Source: Xanthomonas vesicatoria ATCC 35937 (GTDB lineage Bacteria; Pseudomonadota; Gammaproteobacteria; Xanthomonadales; Xanthomonadaceae). Taken from it: 64,000 nucleotides of DNA. Made by a program: the position numbers and the translations under genes. Shown here one piece after another: positions 8,147-17,437 of the stretch (its first letter is position 1; each line of letters starts with the position of its first letter). Location of the stretch: assembly GCF_001908725.1 (NCBI RefSeq), contig NZ_CP018725.1, positions 2,852,001 through 2,916,000 on the forward strand, in the 5' to 3' direction. The notes beneath the pieces were generated by a model, which ran no database searches, was not told the DNA's origin, and saw nothing but the letters and a program-made list of their open reading frames with translations.

Positions 8147-8692
8147 TTAAGCGGCTAACGCCGCATCCACCGCTGCGCGAAGACGTGCATCGCCTGCCGG
8201 CACGTCGGGAGCGAAGCGATCGATGATCTTGCCGTCGCGGCCGATCAGGAATTTTTCAAAGTTCCACAGCACGCCCGGCGCGGGGTTTGCGGCAATGCCG
8301 TAGCCGGCGAGTTTCTCGCGCATCGGGCCATCGCCGGTGGCGCTCGGGCGTGCGCTGGTCAGGGCCTGGTACAGCGGATGGGTGTCGGTCCCGGTGACGG
8401 CGATCTTGGAGAACATCGGGAAGGTGACGTCGTAGGTGAGCTGGCAGAACTGTGCAATCTCCGCCTCGCTGCCGGGCTCCTGGCCGTTGAAGTCGTTGGC
8501 CGGAAACGCCAGCACTTCCAGGCCCTGCGCCTGCTTGTCGCGGTACAGCGCTTCCAGGCCCTCGTATTGCGGGGTGAGGCCACACTTGGAGGCGACGTTG
8601 ACCACCAGCAGCACCTTGCCGCGGTAGTCGGCCAGGGTGGTCGGCTCGCCTTCGATGCGGGTCACGGGAATGTCGTACAGCGTCTGGCTCAT
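8147..8692 (-). CDS. Glutathione peroxidase family protein
   Basis: 181 residues. A thiol peroxidase reducing hydroperoxides with glutathione or thioredoxin. Motif 1 is VNVASKCGLTPQYEGLE with the peroxidatic Cys near residue 36; motif 2 is FPANDFNGQEPGS (catalytic Gln); motif 3 is LWNFEKFLI (catalytic Trp and Asn). Cys rather than selenocysteine is encoded. The ATG at 8692 is chosen because AGGA lies eight bases upstream and the protein then begins MSQTLYDIPV as usual; upstream starts add twelve unrelated residues. Confidence 0.93.
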   Translation of the reverse strand: MSQTLYDIPVTRIEGEPTTLADYRGKVLLVVNVASKCGLTPQYEGLEALYRDKQAQGLEVLAFPANDFNGQEPGSEAEIAQFCQLTYDVTFPMFSKIAVTGTDTHPLYQALTSARPSATGDGPMREKLAGYGIAANPAPGVLWNFEKFLIGRDGKIIDRFAPDVPAGDARLRAAVDAALAA

Positions 8693-8883
8693 GCGTGCAT
8701 CCTGATGTCCATGGAGAACGACGAGCATAAGCTCGCATGCAGGCGAGCGCGATGCCCGCCTGTATCTAACGTGGTCACGTCATGCTGACCAGCGATGCAC
8801 GCATGTGTCCTCAAGGGGCCGTGGATCTGGATTGTGTGGGCTGCGATGCCGCTGTCTTGCACCGCGCAGGCCTCACGCCCACA

Positions 8884-9264
8884 TCAGTCGATGCATAGCG
8901 CCGCCTGTCCTTTGCCGCCCACCACAACCTGGCGGCAGCCGAAGCGGTCACTGTCGCGCTGGCAGGTGCCGGTGGTGGCGGTACCGGTCGGCACGATGCT
9001 GGTGGCCAGGCAGTCGCCGCTGCAATCGCTGTTGTCGGTGCAGGTCTTGCCGGCATCGGCATACGGCACGATGCAACGCGGAATCTGCATGCGGCCCACC
9101 GGACGCAGTTGGCCGCCCTTTGCGGTGCATGAGGCCGCGTCGGTAGACGCTGCATCCGCTGCTGGTGGCGAACTGGCTGCAGCGCCGGACTTGGCAGGCG
9201 GCGTAGCGCTACATGCGGTCAGCAACAGCGCGCACAGCATTGGGTGGATCCATCGGGCCGCCAT
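8884..9264 (-). CDS. Small Cys-rich putative lipoprotein
   Basis: 126 residues. The N-terminus MAARWIHPMLCALLLTACSA is a lipoprotein signal with lipobox LTAC. The first part of the mature protein is an Ala/Ser-rich linker; the last ~85 residues hold about nine Cys in a CTxx...CI...CTDNSDCSGDC...C...C pattern that suggests a disulfide-bonded periplasmic domain. A GAGAGA ribosome site precedes the ATG at 9264. I do not recognise a named family and no partner is evident. Confidence 0.75.
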   Translation of the reverse strand: MAARWIHPMLCALLLTACSATPPAKSGAAASSPPAADAASTDAASCTAKGGQLRPVGRMQIPRCIVPYADAGKTCTDNSDCSGDCLATSIVPTGTATTGTCQRDSDRFGCRQVVVGGKGQAALCID

Positions 9265-9355
9265 GGGAATCTCTCTCGGAAAAGGTGCGTGCAAGCATCG
9301 CGGTGACGATGTCTGCGTGGCGTGGTTGGCATGGACGCAAAACAAAACTGCGGTT

Positions 9356-9424
9356 GTAGGAGCGTACCCGGGCGCGATGGGGCGGTTATCGGTACGGCGC
9401 TGTCGCGCCCGGGTGCGCTCCTAC
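9356..9424. repeat. REP-like inverted repeat
   Basis: Arms at 9356-9377 and 9403-9424 are 22 bases long and match at 21 positions (core GTAGGAGCG...CCCGGGCGCGA), separated by 25 bases. The GTAGGAGCGCACCCGGGCGCG type of palindromic unit resembles dispersed REP elements of Xanthomonadaceae. It lies between the lipoprotein and rmuC genes. Confidence 0.8.
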
Positions 9425-9448
9425 GGTTGGCTGGCGTCTTCGGGTGGA

Positions 9449-11017
9449 TTATTCCTGCTCGTCGCCGGCGTCGTCGTCGGTGCCGTTTGCGGCATCGTCC
9501 AGCAGCGCCTGCGATTGCTCGCCGGCCAGGGTTTCCACACCGCGCAATCGGCGTTCGATGGTGCGGGTCTTGCGGCTGGCCTCGCCCAGGCTCTTGCCGA
9601 CGGTGCTGATCTGCCGCTCGGCCTTCTCCAGAATGCCGGCGAACTTGCCGAACTCGCTCTTCACTGCACCTAACACCTGCCAGACCTCGCTGGAGCGTTT
9701 TTCGATCGCCAGCGTGCGGAAGCCCATTTGCAGGCTGTTGAGCAAGGCGGTGAAGGTGGTCGGGCCAGCCAGCACCACGCGATGCTCGCGCTGCAGCAGA
9801 TCGACCAGGCCGGCGCGACGGATGACTTCGGCATACAGGCCTTCGGTGGGCAGGAACATCACCGCAAAATCCGTCGTATGCGGCGGGCAGACGTACTTGT
9901 CGCTGATCGACTTGGCCTGCACGCGGATGGCGCGTTCCAGCTGGGCGGTGGAATTTTTGATCGCGTCCAGGTCGCCTTTTTCCTGCGCGTCGATCAGACG
10001 CTCGTAGTCCTCGCGCGGGAACTTGGCGTCGACCGGCAGCCATACCACGGTGTCGTCGCCGCGCCCGGGCAGGCGTATCGCAAAATCCACCGCTTCGGCG
10101 CTGTCGGGTTTGACCCGCACGCCGCGCGCGTACTGCTCCATCGTCAGCGTCTGCTCGAGGATGTTCTCCAGCTGCACTTCGCCCCAGCCGCCGCGGTCCT
10201 TGACGTTGGTGAGCACGCGCTTGAGATCGCCCACGCCGGTAGCCAGTTGCTGCATTTCGCCCAGGCCGCGCTGCACCTGTTCCAGGCGCTCGGAGACGAG
10301 TTTGAAAGACGCATCCAGGCGCGTGTTGAGCGTGGTCTGCAGTTTTTCGTCGACGGTGGCGCGCATCAGTTCCAGTTTGCTGGCGTTGTCGCTTTGCAGG
10401 CTGGCCAGTTGCTGTTCCAGCGTGGCGCGCATTTCACCGATGCGCAGTTCGTTGCGCTGGGTGAGTTCGCTCAGGCGTTGACCAAGCGCTTCGGTGAAGC
10501 GTTGCTGCGACTCCCCGGCTTCGGCGCGGCTCTTGCGGGCATCCTCGGCCAGCGCCTCGCGCAAGGCGGCCATATGGGTGTCGGTGCGTGCGATCAGGTC
10601 GGTCAGTTGCTGCCCGAAGACGTGGATGCGGGTTTCCTGCTGCTGGCCGAAGCCTTCGAGCTGGGTGCGCAGTTCGGTGAGCCGCAGGGTCAGCAATTCG
10701 CCGGTGCGCTGCTGCGCCAGGCCGCTCTCTTCGCGTGCCTTGCGGGCATCTTCGCCAAGCGCGTCGCGCAGCAGGTCCAGACGTTGATCGGTGCGGGTGG
10801 ACAGTTCGGTGAGATTGCGCGCGAAGGTTTCCAGGCGCCCGTCCTGCTGCCGCGCCAGGCCTTCGAGTTGCTCGCGCAGTTCGCCGCGTCCGTCGCGTTG
10901 TTCGGCGCGCAGCGCATGCTCCAGCGCGGTAGTGGAAGGACGCCGCAGCAGGGCCAGCAGCTGCAACACGAGGACTACCACGAGCAGTCCGAGAAGGATC
11001 AGGGATTCGGATGACAT
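9449..11017 (-). CDS. rmuC: DNA recombination protein RmuC
   Basis: 522 residues. An N-terminal membrane anchor (LILLGLLVVVLVLQLLALL) is followed by a long coiled coil to about residue 260, then the RmuC nuclease-like domain: LTNVKDRGGWGEVQLENILEQTL, WLPVDAKFPREDYERL, FAVMFLPTEGLYAEV and VVLAGPTTFTALLNSLQMGF. RmuC limits inversions at short inverted repeats in E. coli. The coiled coil has two similar ~75-residue units, each with LTxL..RTD..L..LR.AL.EDARK.R.E...QQR. The C-terminus is very acidic (DDDAGDEQE). Confidence 0.93.
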   Translation of the reverse strand: MSSESLILLGLLVVVLVLQLLALLRRPSTTALEHALRAEQRDGRGELREQLEGLARQQDGRLETFARNLTELSTRTDQRLDLLRDALGEDARKAREESGLAQQRTGELLTLRLTELRTQLEGFGQQQETRIHVFGQQLTDLIARTDTHMAALREALAEDARKSRAEAGESQQRFTEALGQRLSELTQRNELRIGEMRATLEQQLASLQSDNASKLELMRATVDEKLQTTLNTRLDASFKLVSERLEQVQRGLGEMQQLATGVGDLKRVLTNVKDRGGWGEVQLENILEQTLTMEQYARGVRVKPDSAEAVDFAIRLPGRGDDTVVWLPVDAKFPREDYERLIDAQEKGDLDAIKNSTAQLERAIRVQAKSISDKYVCPPHTTDFAVMFLPTEGLYAEVIRRAGLVDLLQREHRVVLAGPTTFTALLNSLQMGFRTLAIEKRSSEVWQVLGAVKSEFGKFAGILEKAERQISTVGKSLGEASRKTRTIERRLRGVETLAGEQSQALLDDAANGTDDDAGDEQE

Positions 11018-11149
11018 GCGTGCAGTGTAGCGGGGCCGGTCGCAGCGGCTGCGTCAGTGCGATGCCGGTTGGGTGGTAATGATCACCGGCGCAGGCGCGT
11101 CGGACGTTGCGCCTGCGGCAACGCGCATTAGCGCTGCGGGATGCGGCAA

Positions 11150-11181
11150 CAAGACAGCGGCCATGCCGGGCCGCTGTCTTG
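11150..11181. terminator. Perfect stem-loop downstream of oxidoreductase gene
   Basis: A 13-bp perfect stem (CAAGACAGCGGCC at 11150-11162 with its complement at 11169-11181) and a 6-base loop lie between the converging end of the oxidoreductase gene (11198) and the start of rmuC. There is no long T run on either strand, so termination is plausible but not certain. Confidence 0.6.
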
Positions 11182-11197
11182 TCTGAGGCGCCTGCGC

Positions 11198-12205
11198 TCA
11201 GAAGCCTTCCAGCACCAGCTTGCCGCGGGTGCGATGCGATTCCAGTGCGGCGTGGGCGCGGCGCAGGTTGTCGACGGTAATGCGGCCGTAGTGCTCGCCT
11301 AGCGTGCTGCGCAGCGTGCCGCTGTCCACCAGCGCGGCGACGCGGTTGAGCAGGTGGTGCTGGGCAATCATGTCGTCGGTCTCGAACAGCGAGCGGGTGA
11401 ACATGAATTCCCAGTGCAGCGACGCGCTCTTGCGCTTGAGCGGCAGCACATCGAGCGTGGCCGGGTCGTCGATCAGCGCCAGCTGGCCCTGCGGCGCGAG
11501 CACCTCGACCAGCTGGGCGAAGTGCTGGTCGGTGTGGGTCAGGCTGGCGACGTGCTCGACCTGGGCGATGCCGATGCGCTGCAGGCCCTCGCTCAGCGGC
11601 TGGGTGTGGTCGATGACATGGTGGGCGCCGAGCGCATACACCCAATCCTGCGTCTGCGGCCGCGAGGCGGTGCCGATCACGGTCAGCTTGGTCAGCGTGC
11701 GCGCCAGCTGCACCAGGATCGAGCCGACGCCACCGGCGGCGCCGACCACCAGCAATGTCTGGCCCTGCCCGCCGTCTTCGGCGATGCGCAGGCGGTGGAA
11801 CAGCAATTCCCAGGCGGTGATCGCGGTCAGCGGCAATGCGGCGGCCGAGGCGTCATCGAGCGTGGTCGGCTTGCGCCCGACCAGGCGTTCGTCCACTAGG
11901 TGGTATTCGGCATTGGTGCCCGGGCGATTCAAGGTGCCGGCGTAGTACACCGCATCGCCAGGCTGGAACAGGCTGACTGCGCTGCCCACCGCATCGACCA
12001 CGCCGCTGGCGTCCCAGCCGAGCACACGCGGCGCATCGACCGCCGCATTGGCGCGCACCTTGGTATCGACCGGATTGACCGAGATGGCATGGATGCGCAC
12101 GCGTAGATCGCGCGGGCCGGGCGCGGGCAGCGGCAGGTCGAGCGCGACCAGCGCGCGCGGGTCGTCGATGGGCAGACCGTGTTGCGGGTAGGCGATGGCT
12201 TTCAT
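11198..12205 (-). CDS. Zinc-type alcohol dehydrogenase-like / quinone oxidoreductase
   Basis: 335 residues of the medium-chain dehydrogenase superfamily. The GroES-like half has VRIHAISVNPVDTKVR and GWDASGVVDAVG; the NADP-binding half has LLVVGAAGGVGSILVQLAR (about residues 152-170). The GHE zinc ligand motif of true zinc alcohol dehydrogenases is absent, so an NADPH:quinone reductase-type activity is more likely. The start at 12205 gives the family's MKAIAY beginning; a longer form adds ten residues. It is divergent from the LysR gene at 12302, which probably controls it. Confidence 0.87.
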   Translation of the reverse strand: MKAIAYPQHGLPIDDPRALVALDLPLPAPGPRDLRVRIHAISVNPVDTKVRANAAVDAPRVLGWDASGVVDAVGSAVSLFQPGDAVYYAGTLNRPGTNAEYHLVDERLVGRKPTTLDDASAAALPLTAITAWELLFHRLRIAEDGGQGQTLLVVGAAGGVGSILVQLARTLTKLTVIGTASRPQTQDWVYALGAHHVIDHTQPLSEGLQRIGIAQVEHVASLTHTDQHFAQLVEVLAPQGQLALIDDPATLDVLPLKRKSASLHWEFMFTRSLFETDDMIAQHHLLNRVAALVDSGTLRSTLGEHYGRITVDNLRRAHAALESHRTRGKLVLEGF

Positions 12206-12301
12206 GACGGGCGTCGTGCGGGGAGGGAACTGCATGGTCGGCCGCCGGGATTAAGAGAAAAACCGGCAAACTGCGCAAGCACTTTCATGATTGGAGTGAA
12301 G

Positions 12302-13222
12302 ATGGTCCGCTTCGACGACTTGGCGCTGTTCGTGCGCACCGCGGCGCTGGGCAGTTTTTCCAATGCCGCGCGCGAGGCCGACCTGCTGCCTGGCCAGGTC
12401 AGCGCGGCAGTGGCGCGGCTGGAGCGGGCGCTGGACCTGCGCCTGTTTGCGCGTTCCACGCGCAGCCTGCGGCTGACTGCGGAGGGAGAGCAATACCTGC
12501 CCTATGCACGGCAGGTGCTGGAGCTGCTGCGCGATGGGCGCGAGCAGGTGCGCGGGCACGACACCGAACTGCAGGGCGTGCTGCAGGTGACCGCCCCATC
12601 GGATCTGGGCCGCAATGTGCTGCTGCCGTGGCTGACCGAGTTCCGCGCCGCGCATCCGCGTCTGCGGCTGCGCCTGCATCTGTCCGACCAGGTGGCGGAC
12701 CTGTACCGCGCGCCGGTGGATGTAGCGTTCCGACTGGGGCGTATCGACGATGCGGAGCATGTGGCCCTGCCACTGGCGCCGCACAACCGGCGGGTACTGG
12801 TCGCCGCGCCGACCTATCTGCAACGGCACGGGCAGCCGGCCACGCTGGATGCGCTACGCGAGCACGCCTGCCTGCTGTATCTGCTGGCCGGGCGCGCCTA
12901 CGACCGCTGGCAGTTCGAACTGGAGGGACGTCGCCACGTGGTACCGGTGCGCGGCGCGATGCTGTGCGACGACGCCGATATCGTGCGGCGCTGGGCGGTG
13001 GCAGGCGAAGGCATCGCCTATAAATCGTGGCTGGATGTGTGCGCCGACGTGCAGGCAGGGCGCTTGCAGGTGCTGTTTCCTGACTGTGGCGACCGCCTGC
13101 CGTTGCACCTGGTGTGCCCGCATCGCAAGCAGTTTTCGCCGGCGGTGCGGCAGCTGCACGCGCTATTTGCGCAGCGCTGCCAGGCGATGACGGCGTTGTA
13201 CCCGCAGGCGTCCGCGCATTGA
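12302..13222 (+). CDS. LysR-family transcriptional regulator
   Basis: 306 residues. The N-terminal winged helix-turn-helix spans about residues 3-62 (FDDLALFVRTAALGSFSNAAREADLLPGQVSAAVARLERAL), followed by a substrate-binding domain with LQVTAPSDLGRNVLLPWLTEFRAAHP. The ATG at 12302 has GGAGTGAAG directly upstream. The 96-base gap to the divergent oxidoreductase is the classical LysR layout, in which the regulator binds the shared promoter. The inducer is unknown. Confidence 0.92.
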   Translation: MVRFDDLALFVRTAALGSFSNAAREADLLPGQVSAAVARLERALDLRLFARSTRSLRLTAEGEQYLPYARQVLELLRDGREQVRGHDTELQGVLQVTAPSDLGRNVLLPWLTEFRAAHPRLRLRLHLSDQVADLYRAPVDVAFRLGRIDDAEHVALPLAPHNRRVLVAAPTYLQRHGQPATLDALREHACLLYLLAGRAYDRWQFELEGRRHVVPVRGAMLCDDADIVRRWAVAGEGIAYKSWLDVCADVQAGRLQVLFPDCGDRLPLHLVCPHRKQFSPAVRQLHALFAQRCQAMTALYPQASAH

Positions 13223-13485
13223 GCTGCTGCGCTGTGCGCTGGAGATCGGTGCGTTGGGTGGACGCGTTCGCTTCGATAAGCCCGGTGTCATGGGCTACGG
13301 GCCGGGAGCTTCCCCGGTGCAAGGTGCACCCGCGTCGGTCTTGGAGCCGGCATCGGCCAGAGCCAATGTCGGGTGGAAGACGAAGCTTGGGTTGCGATGC
13401 AGATGCACTCGCAACGCTGCACAGGCCTGCGCGATTGCCGTGCGCGTTGAGGTGCCCGTCACTGCCAGGCTTCTAGCCTGCCTGC

Positions 13486-13737
13486 ATGACAGACCGACGC
13501 TTACCGTCGATGCAGCGCTATGGCAATCGTGAAGGCCATTCAGGCGTGGTGGCCTACGCGTTGGCAGACGACGCGATTGCGGTGCGCTTTCGTAGCGGCG
13601 AAACCTATGTGTACACCGCCGACAGTGCCGGCGCCGACGTGGTGGCGACCATGCAGCGCCTGGCCAAGGCAGGCCGCGGCTTGAGCACGTATATCAGCCA
13701 GAACGTGCGCGACCATTACGCGGGCAAGATTGAGTGA
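13486..13737 (+). CDS. Small hypothetical protein, KTSC-like
   Basis: 83 residues. The central part AVRFRSGETYVYTADSAG followed by L..A..GRGLSTYISQNVRDHY resembles the small KTSC/beta-strand domain (FxxGxxYxY ... G..fnxxIRdxY), though the KTSC residues themselves are not obvious. No signal peptide or membrane segment is seen. The ribosome site is weak. The gene stands alone between the LysR and GST genes. Confidence 0.6.
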   Translation: MTDRRLPSMQRYGNREGHSGVVAYALADDAIAVRFRSGETYVYTADSAGADVVATMQRLAKAGRGLSTYISQNVRDHYAGKIE

Positions 13738-13937
13738 TAGGCCAGCGGCGACGAGTTAGGTGCACGCGTCGATCGACATGGCGGCACAAGTGCTCAATGC
13801 TCACCGCAGCGCTTGCTGCCGTTGCGCAGATACAAGCAGCGGCGCTGCTGCAATGATGCGTCGACCGGCTCATACACCGCAGCGCAGTGCAACGGCGCAT
13901 CGGTCTCGCTCACCCACACATCCATCCCCGGGCGCCT

Positions 13938-14558
13938 ATGCTGGACATCTACGGAAAGCCGACATCGATTAACGTGCGCAAGGTGCTGTGGCTGTGCGAC
14001 GAGTTGGCGCTGGACTACCGCTTGCACGCCTATGGCAGCGGGTTCGCCCCAGTCGACACACCCGACTTTCTGGCGCTCAACCCGAACGGCCTGGTACCGG
14101 TGATCGGCGATGGCGCGCTGGTGTTGTGGGAGTCCAATACCATCTGCCGTTACCTGGCTGCACGCTGCCGGCGCGAGGATCTGCTGCCGACCGCGCCGGC
14201 CGCGCGTGCCTTGGTCGAACAGTGGATGGACTGGCAGGCCACCGAACTCAACACTGCCTGGCGCTACGCGTTCATGGCCACCGTGCGTGGCAGCGCGGCG
14301 CATACCGACCCGCACAGCATCGCCGCCAGCGTGTCCGAGTGGAACCGGCACATGGCCATCCTGGACGCGCAACTGCAGCGCGCGGGGCCTTACGCACTGG
14401 GCGCGGACTTCACATTGGCCGATATCGTGCTGGGCCTGTCGACGCAGCGCTGGTTCGCCAGTCCCATCGAGCGTCCACCGCTGCCGGCAATTGCCGTGTA
14501 TTACGCGCTCTTGCAAACGCGGGCGGGCTTTCAGCGTCACGGCTGCAGTGCGCCTTAA
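13938..14558 (+). CDS. Glutathione S-transferase family protein
   Basis: 206 residues. The thioredoxin-fold N-terminal domain has SINVRKVLWLCDELALDY, the cis-Pro motif NPNGLVPVI, and the glutathione-contacting WESNTICRYLA. The helical C-terminal domain has GADFTLADIVLG. Starting at 13938 gives the usual MLDIYGKPTS beginning; upstream extension is out of family. The substrate cannot be told from sequence. Confidence 0.92.
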   Translation: MLDIYGKPTSINVRKVLWLCDELALDYRLHAYGSGFAPVDTPDFLALNPNGLVPVIGDGALVLWESNTICRYLAARCRREDLLPTAPAARALVEQWMDWQATELNTAWRYAFMATVRGSAAHTDPHSIAASVSEWNRHMAILDAQLQRAGPYALGADFTLADIVLGLSTQRWFASPIERPPLPAIAVYYALLQTRAGFQRHGCSAP

Positions 14559-14969
14559 ATGCGACATACGACGACGGCGCGGTAGATGCCGGACCCTGCA
14601 GTCGCGTGTGGCATGCAATGGTTGGTCGGCATCGCCGTTACGGCGGCTTCCTTCAACGGAGCGTGCAGTGCTCCTTTGTCGATATCCGTAGCTATGGCGG
14701 TTATTGCAAGACTGGACATCGGCTTGTTGTGCAGTTGGGTAGTTGGGTAGTTGGGCAGTTGGGCAGTTGACTGCAGCACGGCATGCGCAGCTCTGCGCAT
14801 CGCCACATCGGAGGATTCAACAACGCAGCGCTCGCAATGCGTACGCGCAGCAGATCTGCATCCAGCAAGACAGCGTGGGGTGCTGTGCATGCACGCACAT
14901 CGCGTTGCATTGACTTGGGCATGACCTTGGCTTGGTTAGGGTCGTTCTCTGTTCCTGCGAGGCTAGCCG
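14559..14969. other. Intergenic region with octamer repeat
   Basis: 411 bases without a supported gene. The only structured element I see is the 8-base tandem repeat at 14733-14770. Confidence 0.5.
14733..14770. repeat. 8-bp tandem repeat (AGTTGGGT/C)
   Basis: Four full copies and a partial fifth of AGTTGGG(T/C) in a row: two end in T, then two end in C. Such short repeats often vary in copy number between strains. Confidence 0.9.
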
Positions 14970-15350
14970 ATGACCAACGCCACCCGTCAAACCCGCCTGT
15001 TTGCGCTGGGTCTGTTTGCCTTCCTGGGCACCTTTGCAGTGACCGTGTGGTCGTTGATGCGGCCCTATGGCACTGCGTATTTTTTCCCGGTGCACTTTTT
15101 GATCGGCGCGGGGCTGCCCTTTCTGGTGTACGCAATTGGCGGTACGCGGCTGTGGTTCTGGATCGGGATGGGCATCACCGCCGTGGTGCTGCTGTGGTTC
15201 AACTTCTGGGGCCACGACGCCGGCGGTGCAGCGCCGCAGGTGCTGGACTGGAGCCATTTTGCGGCCGGCGTGGTGGGGCTGGCCGGCGCATGGGCCGTGC
15301 AATTGATCTATCGTCACGTGCGCCCGCCGCACCGTCCATCCATCGAATAG
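14970..15350 (+). CDS. Small inner-membrane protein of unknown function
   Basis: 126 residues with about four hydrophobic segments (around residues 10-28, 36-57, 60-76 and 92-112) separated by short loops. It begins MTNATRQTRLF and has a GCGAGG ribosome site. No family motif is recognised. The Arg/His/Pro-rich C-terminus is probably cytoplasmic. Confidence 0.75.
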   Translation: MTNATRQTRLFALGLFAFLGTFAVTVWSLMRPYGTAYFFPVHFLIGAGLPFLVYAIGGTRLWFWIGMGITAVVLLWFNFWGHDAGGAAPQVLDWSHFAAGVVGLAGAWAVQLIYRHVRPPHRPSIE

Positions 15351-15646
15351 CGAGCAGTTTGCGGCGGCTGCAAGCGCGTGGATCGCGTGCGGTAGGCCGT
15401 AGGAACGGCGCACGGCCGGCGACTCATCGCACGTGGCTGGATGGCCTCGCACCAACGGCGGCTGGGTCGGCAAGTGCACCCATTGCAGGCCACGGTGGCG
15501 CGCCGTTGCAATGATCGCGGCATGACGCCTGCTGCTTTGCCGCGCGTCGCCACCCTGCCCGCGTCGGCCGCATGACCTTGGACAGATAGCTTTGCTGCGG
15601 CGCGTTGGGCGACACTCGGGAATTCTTTTGCTTCTTCGAGGTCCGC

Positions 15647-17062
15647 ATGTCGTCTTGGCTCAGGCGCAAATCCATCGATCAGGTCACCGTGCACGAGGCC
15701 GGCCGGCAACTGGTGCGCAGCCTGAGTTGGCCGCATCTGATCGCACTCGGTATCGGCGCCATCGTCGGCACCGGCATCTACACGCTGATCGGCGTGGGCG
15801 CGGACAAGGCCGGCCCGGCAGTATTGCTGTCCTTCGTTGCCGCCGGCATCGTCTGCGCCTGCGCAGCGCTGGCGTATGCGGAAATGGCCACGATGATGCC
15901 GGCCGCCGGCAGTGCTTACACCTACAGCTACACCGCGCTGGGCGAGAGCATCGCCTGGGTGGTGGGCTGGAGCCTGGTGCTGGAATATTCGCTGGTGGTC
16001 AGCACCGTGGCGGTGGGCTGGTCGGGCTATTTCGTCGGGTTCCTGCAGTGGTTGGGGGTCAATCTGCCGCATGCATTGATTGCCGGGCCGCACGCCGGCG
16101 GCATCGTGAACCTGCCGGCGGTGGTGATCACTTTCCTGGTGGCGGGCATGTTGATGGCCGGCACCAAGGAGAGCGCCACGCTCAATGCGGTGCTGGTGGT
16201 GCTGAAGATCATTGCGTTGGGTGTGTTCGTGGCGATTGCCTTGCCGGCGTTCAACAGCGCCAACCTGCAACCGTTCATGCCGTACGGTTTCTCCAAGGCG
16301 ATGAGCCCGGATGGCGTGGAGCGCGGGGTGATGGCGGCCGCGGCGATCATCTTCTTTGCGTTCTACGGGTTCGATGCGATTTCCACCGCGGCCGAAGAGA
16401 CCAAGAACCCGGGGCGCGACCTGTCGATCGGCATCGTCGGTTCGATGATCGGCTGCACGCTGATCTATGTGCTGGTGGCGTTGTCGGCGGTGGGTGCGAT
16501 GAGCTTCACCGTGTTCGGCAAGAGCCCGGAGCCGTTGGCCTTGATCCTGCGCGAACTGGGCCATGGCAAGGCGGCGTTGGTGATCGGTGCGGTGGCGATC
16601 ATCGCGCTGCCGACGGTGTTGCTGGCGTTCCTGTACGGGCAGAGCCGGATCTTCTTTGTGATGTCGCGCGACGGGCTGTTGCCGCGCGGCCTGTCCAAGG
16701 TCAACGCACGCACCGGCACGCCGGTGGCGATCACGCTATTCACGGCGGTGCTGGTGGCGGCGTTGGCGGGTGTGGCGCGGCTGGACGAGATTGCCGCGCT
16801 GGCCAATGCCGGCACGTTGGCCGCGTTTACGGCGGTGGCCGCATGCCTGCTGGTGTTGCGCGTGCGCGAGCCAACCCGAGCGCGGGCATTCCGCACGCCG
16901 CTGGCCTGGGTGGTGGGACCGGTGGCGATCCTGGGCTGCCTGTATCTGTTCTGGAGCCTGCCGAGCACCACGCAGGGCTGGTTCCTGGTGTGGAACGCAT
17001 TGGGCGTGGTGGTCTACCTGGCCTATGGGCGGCGCAATAGCCGGCTAAACCAAGCGGGGTGA
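15647..17062 (+). CDS. APC-family amino-acid permease (CAT-like)
   Basis: 471 residues, about 12-13 membrane segments. The first helix carries the APC signature IALGIGAIVGTGIYTLIG (unwound GIGAIVGTG substrate site), and FFAFYGFDAISTAAEETKNPGRDLS is the typical amino-acid permease helix 6-7 region. Length and the conserved YGQSRIFFVMSRDGLLP segment fit the cationic amino-acid transporter type (YfnA-like). The start at 15647 follows a GAGG site; upstream residues are not family-like. Probable role: uptake of an amino acid across the inner membrane. Confidence 0.93.
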   Translation: MSSWLRRKSIDQVTVHEAGRQLVRSLSWPHLIALGIGAIVGTGIYTLIGVGADKAGPAVLLSFVAAGIVCACAALAYAEMATMMPAAGSAYTYSYTALGESIAWVVGWSLVLEYSLVVSTVAVGWSGYFVGFLQWLGVNLPHALIAGPHAGGIVNLPAVVITFLVAGMLMAGTKESATLNAVLVVLKIIALGVFVAIALPAFNSANLQPFMPYGFSKAMSPDGVERGVMAAAAIIFFAFYGFDAISTAAEETKNPGRDLSIGIVGSMIGCTLIYVLVALSAVGAMSFTVFGKSPEPLALILRELGHGKAALVIGAVAIIALPTVLLAFLYGQSRIFFVMSRDGLLPRGLSKVNARTGTPVAITLFTAVLVAALAGVARLDEIAALANAGTLAAFTAVAACLLVLRVREPTRARAFRTPLAWVVGPVAILGCLYLFWSLPSTTQGWFLVWNALGVVVYLAYGRRNSRLNQAG

Positions 17063-17437
17063 GGCGTTCCAGGAATGCCGAATGAATCGCCAGGCGCCTT
17101 CAACAGTGAATCATCGATAGGAAGGTCTTGGCGGTAGTAGTCATGTGCTGCGCGGTTGCCTGCCAACACGCGTGCTGACCAATCCCTTCTCCGACCGGGA
17201 CATAGTCCCCTTCATGGGGAAGAAGGTGGCCCGAAGGCCGGATGAGGGTACGGGCGAAGCTTTGTGATCCAGCTTGGTCAGTGGCTTTGCCCGGTACCCT
17301 CACCCCTACCCCCGCTCCGCGCCCCAGCCCGCGCTTGCGGCGCGCACGCTGTGCCTTTTCGCCCCGATGAGAGAGGGGCTTTCATCCGCCGCTCCGATGG
17401 TCAGGGGCATCGTCTGCGGATCAGGGTCAAGTGCTGG
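17063..17437. other. Intergenic region with inverted repeat
   Basis: 375 bases between convergent genes without a supported gene. It contains a long imperfect inverted repeat (17243-17260 with 17284-17302; TGAGGGTACGGGCGAAGC type arms, loop 23 bases). The flanks have runs such as CTCACCCCTACCCCCGCTCC that look like common Xanthomonas intergenic repeat sequence. The stem may serve both converging transcripts. Confidence 0.6.

Noticed and set aside
14733..14770. CRISPR array
   Set aside because: Contiguous 8-base tandem repeat without spacers; no cas genes.
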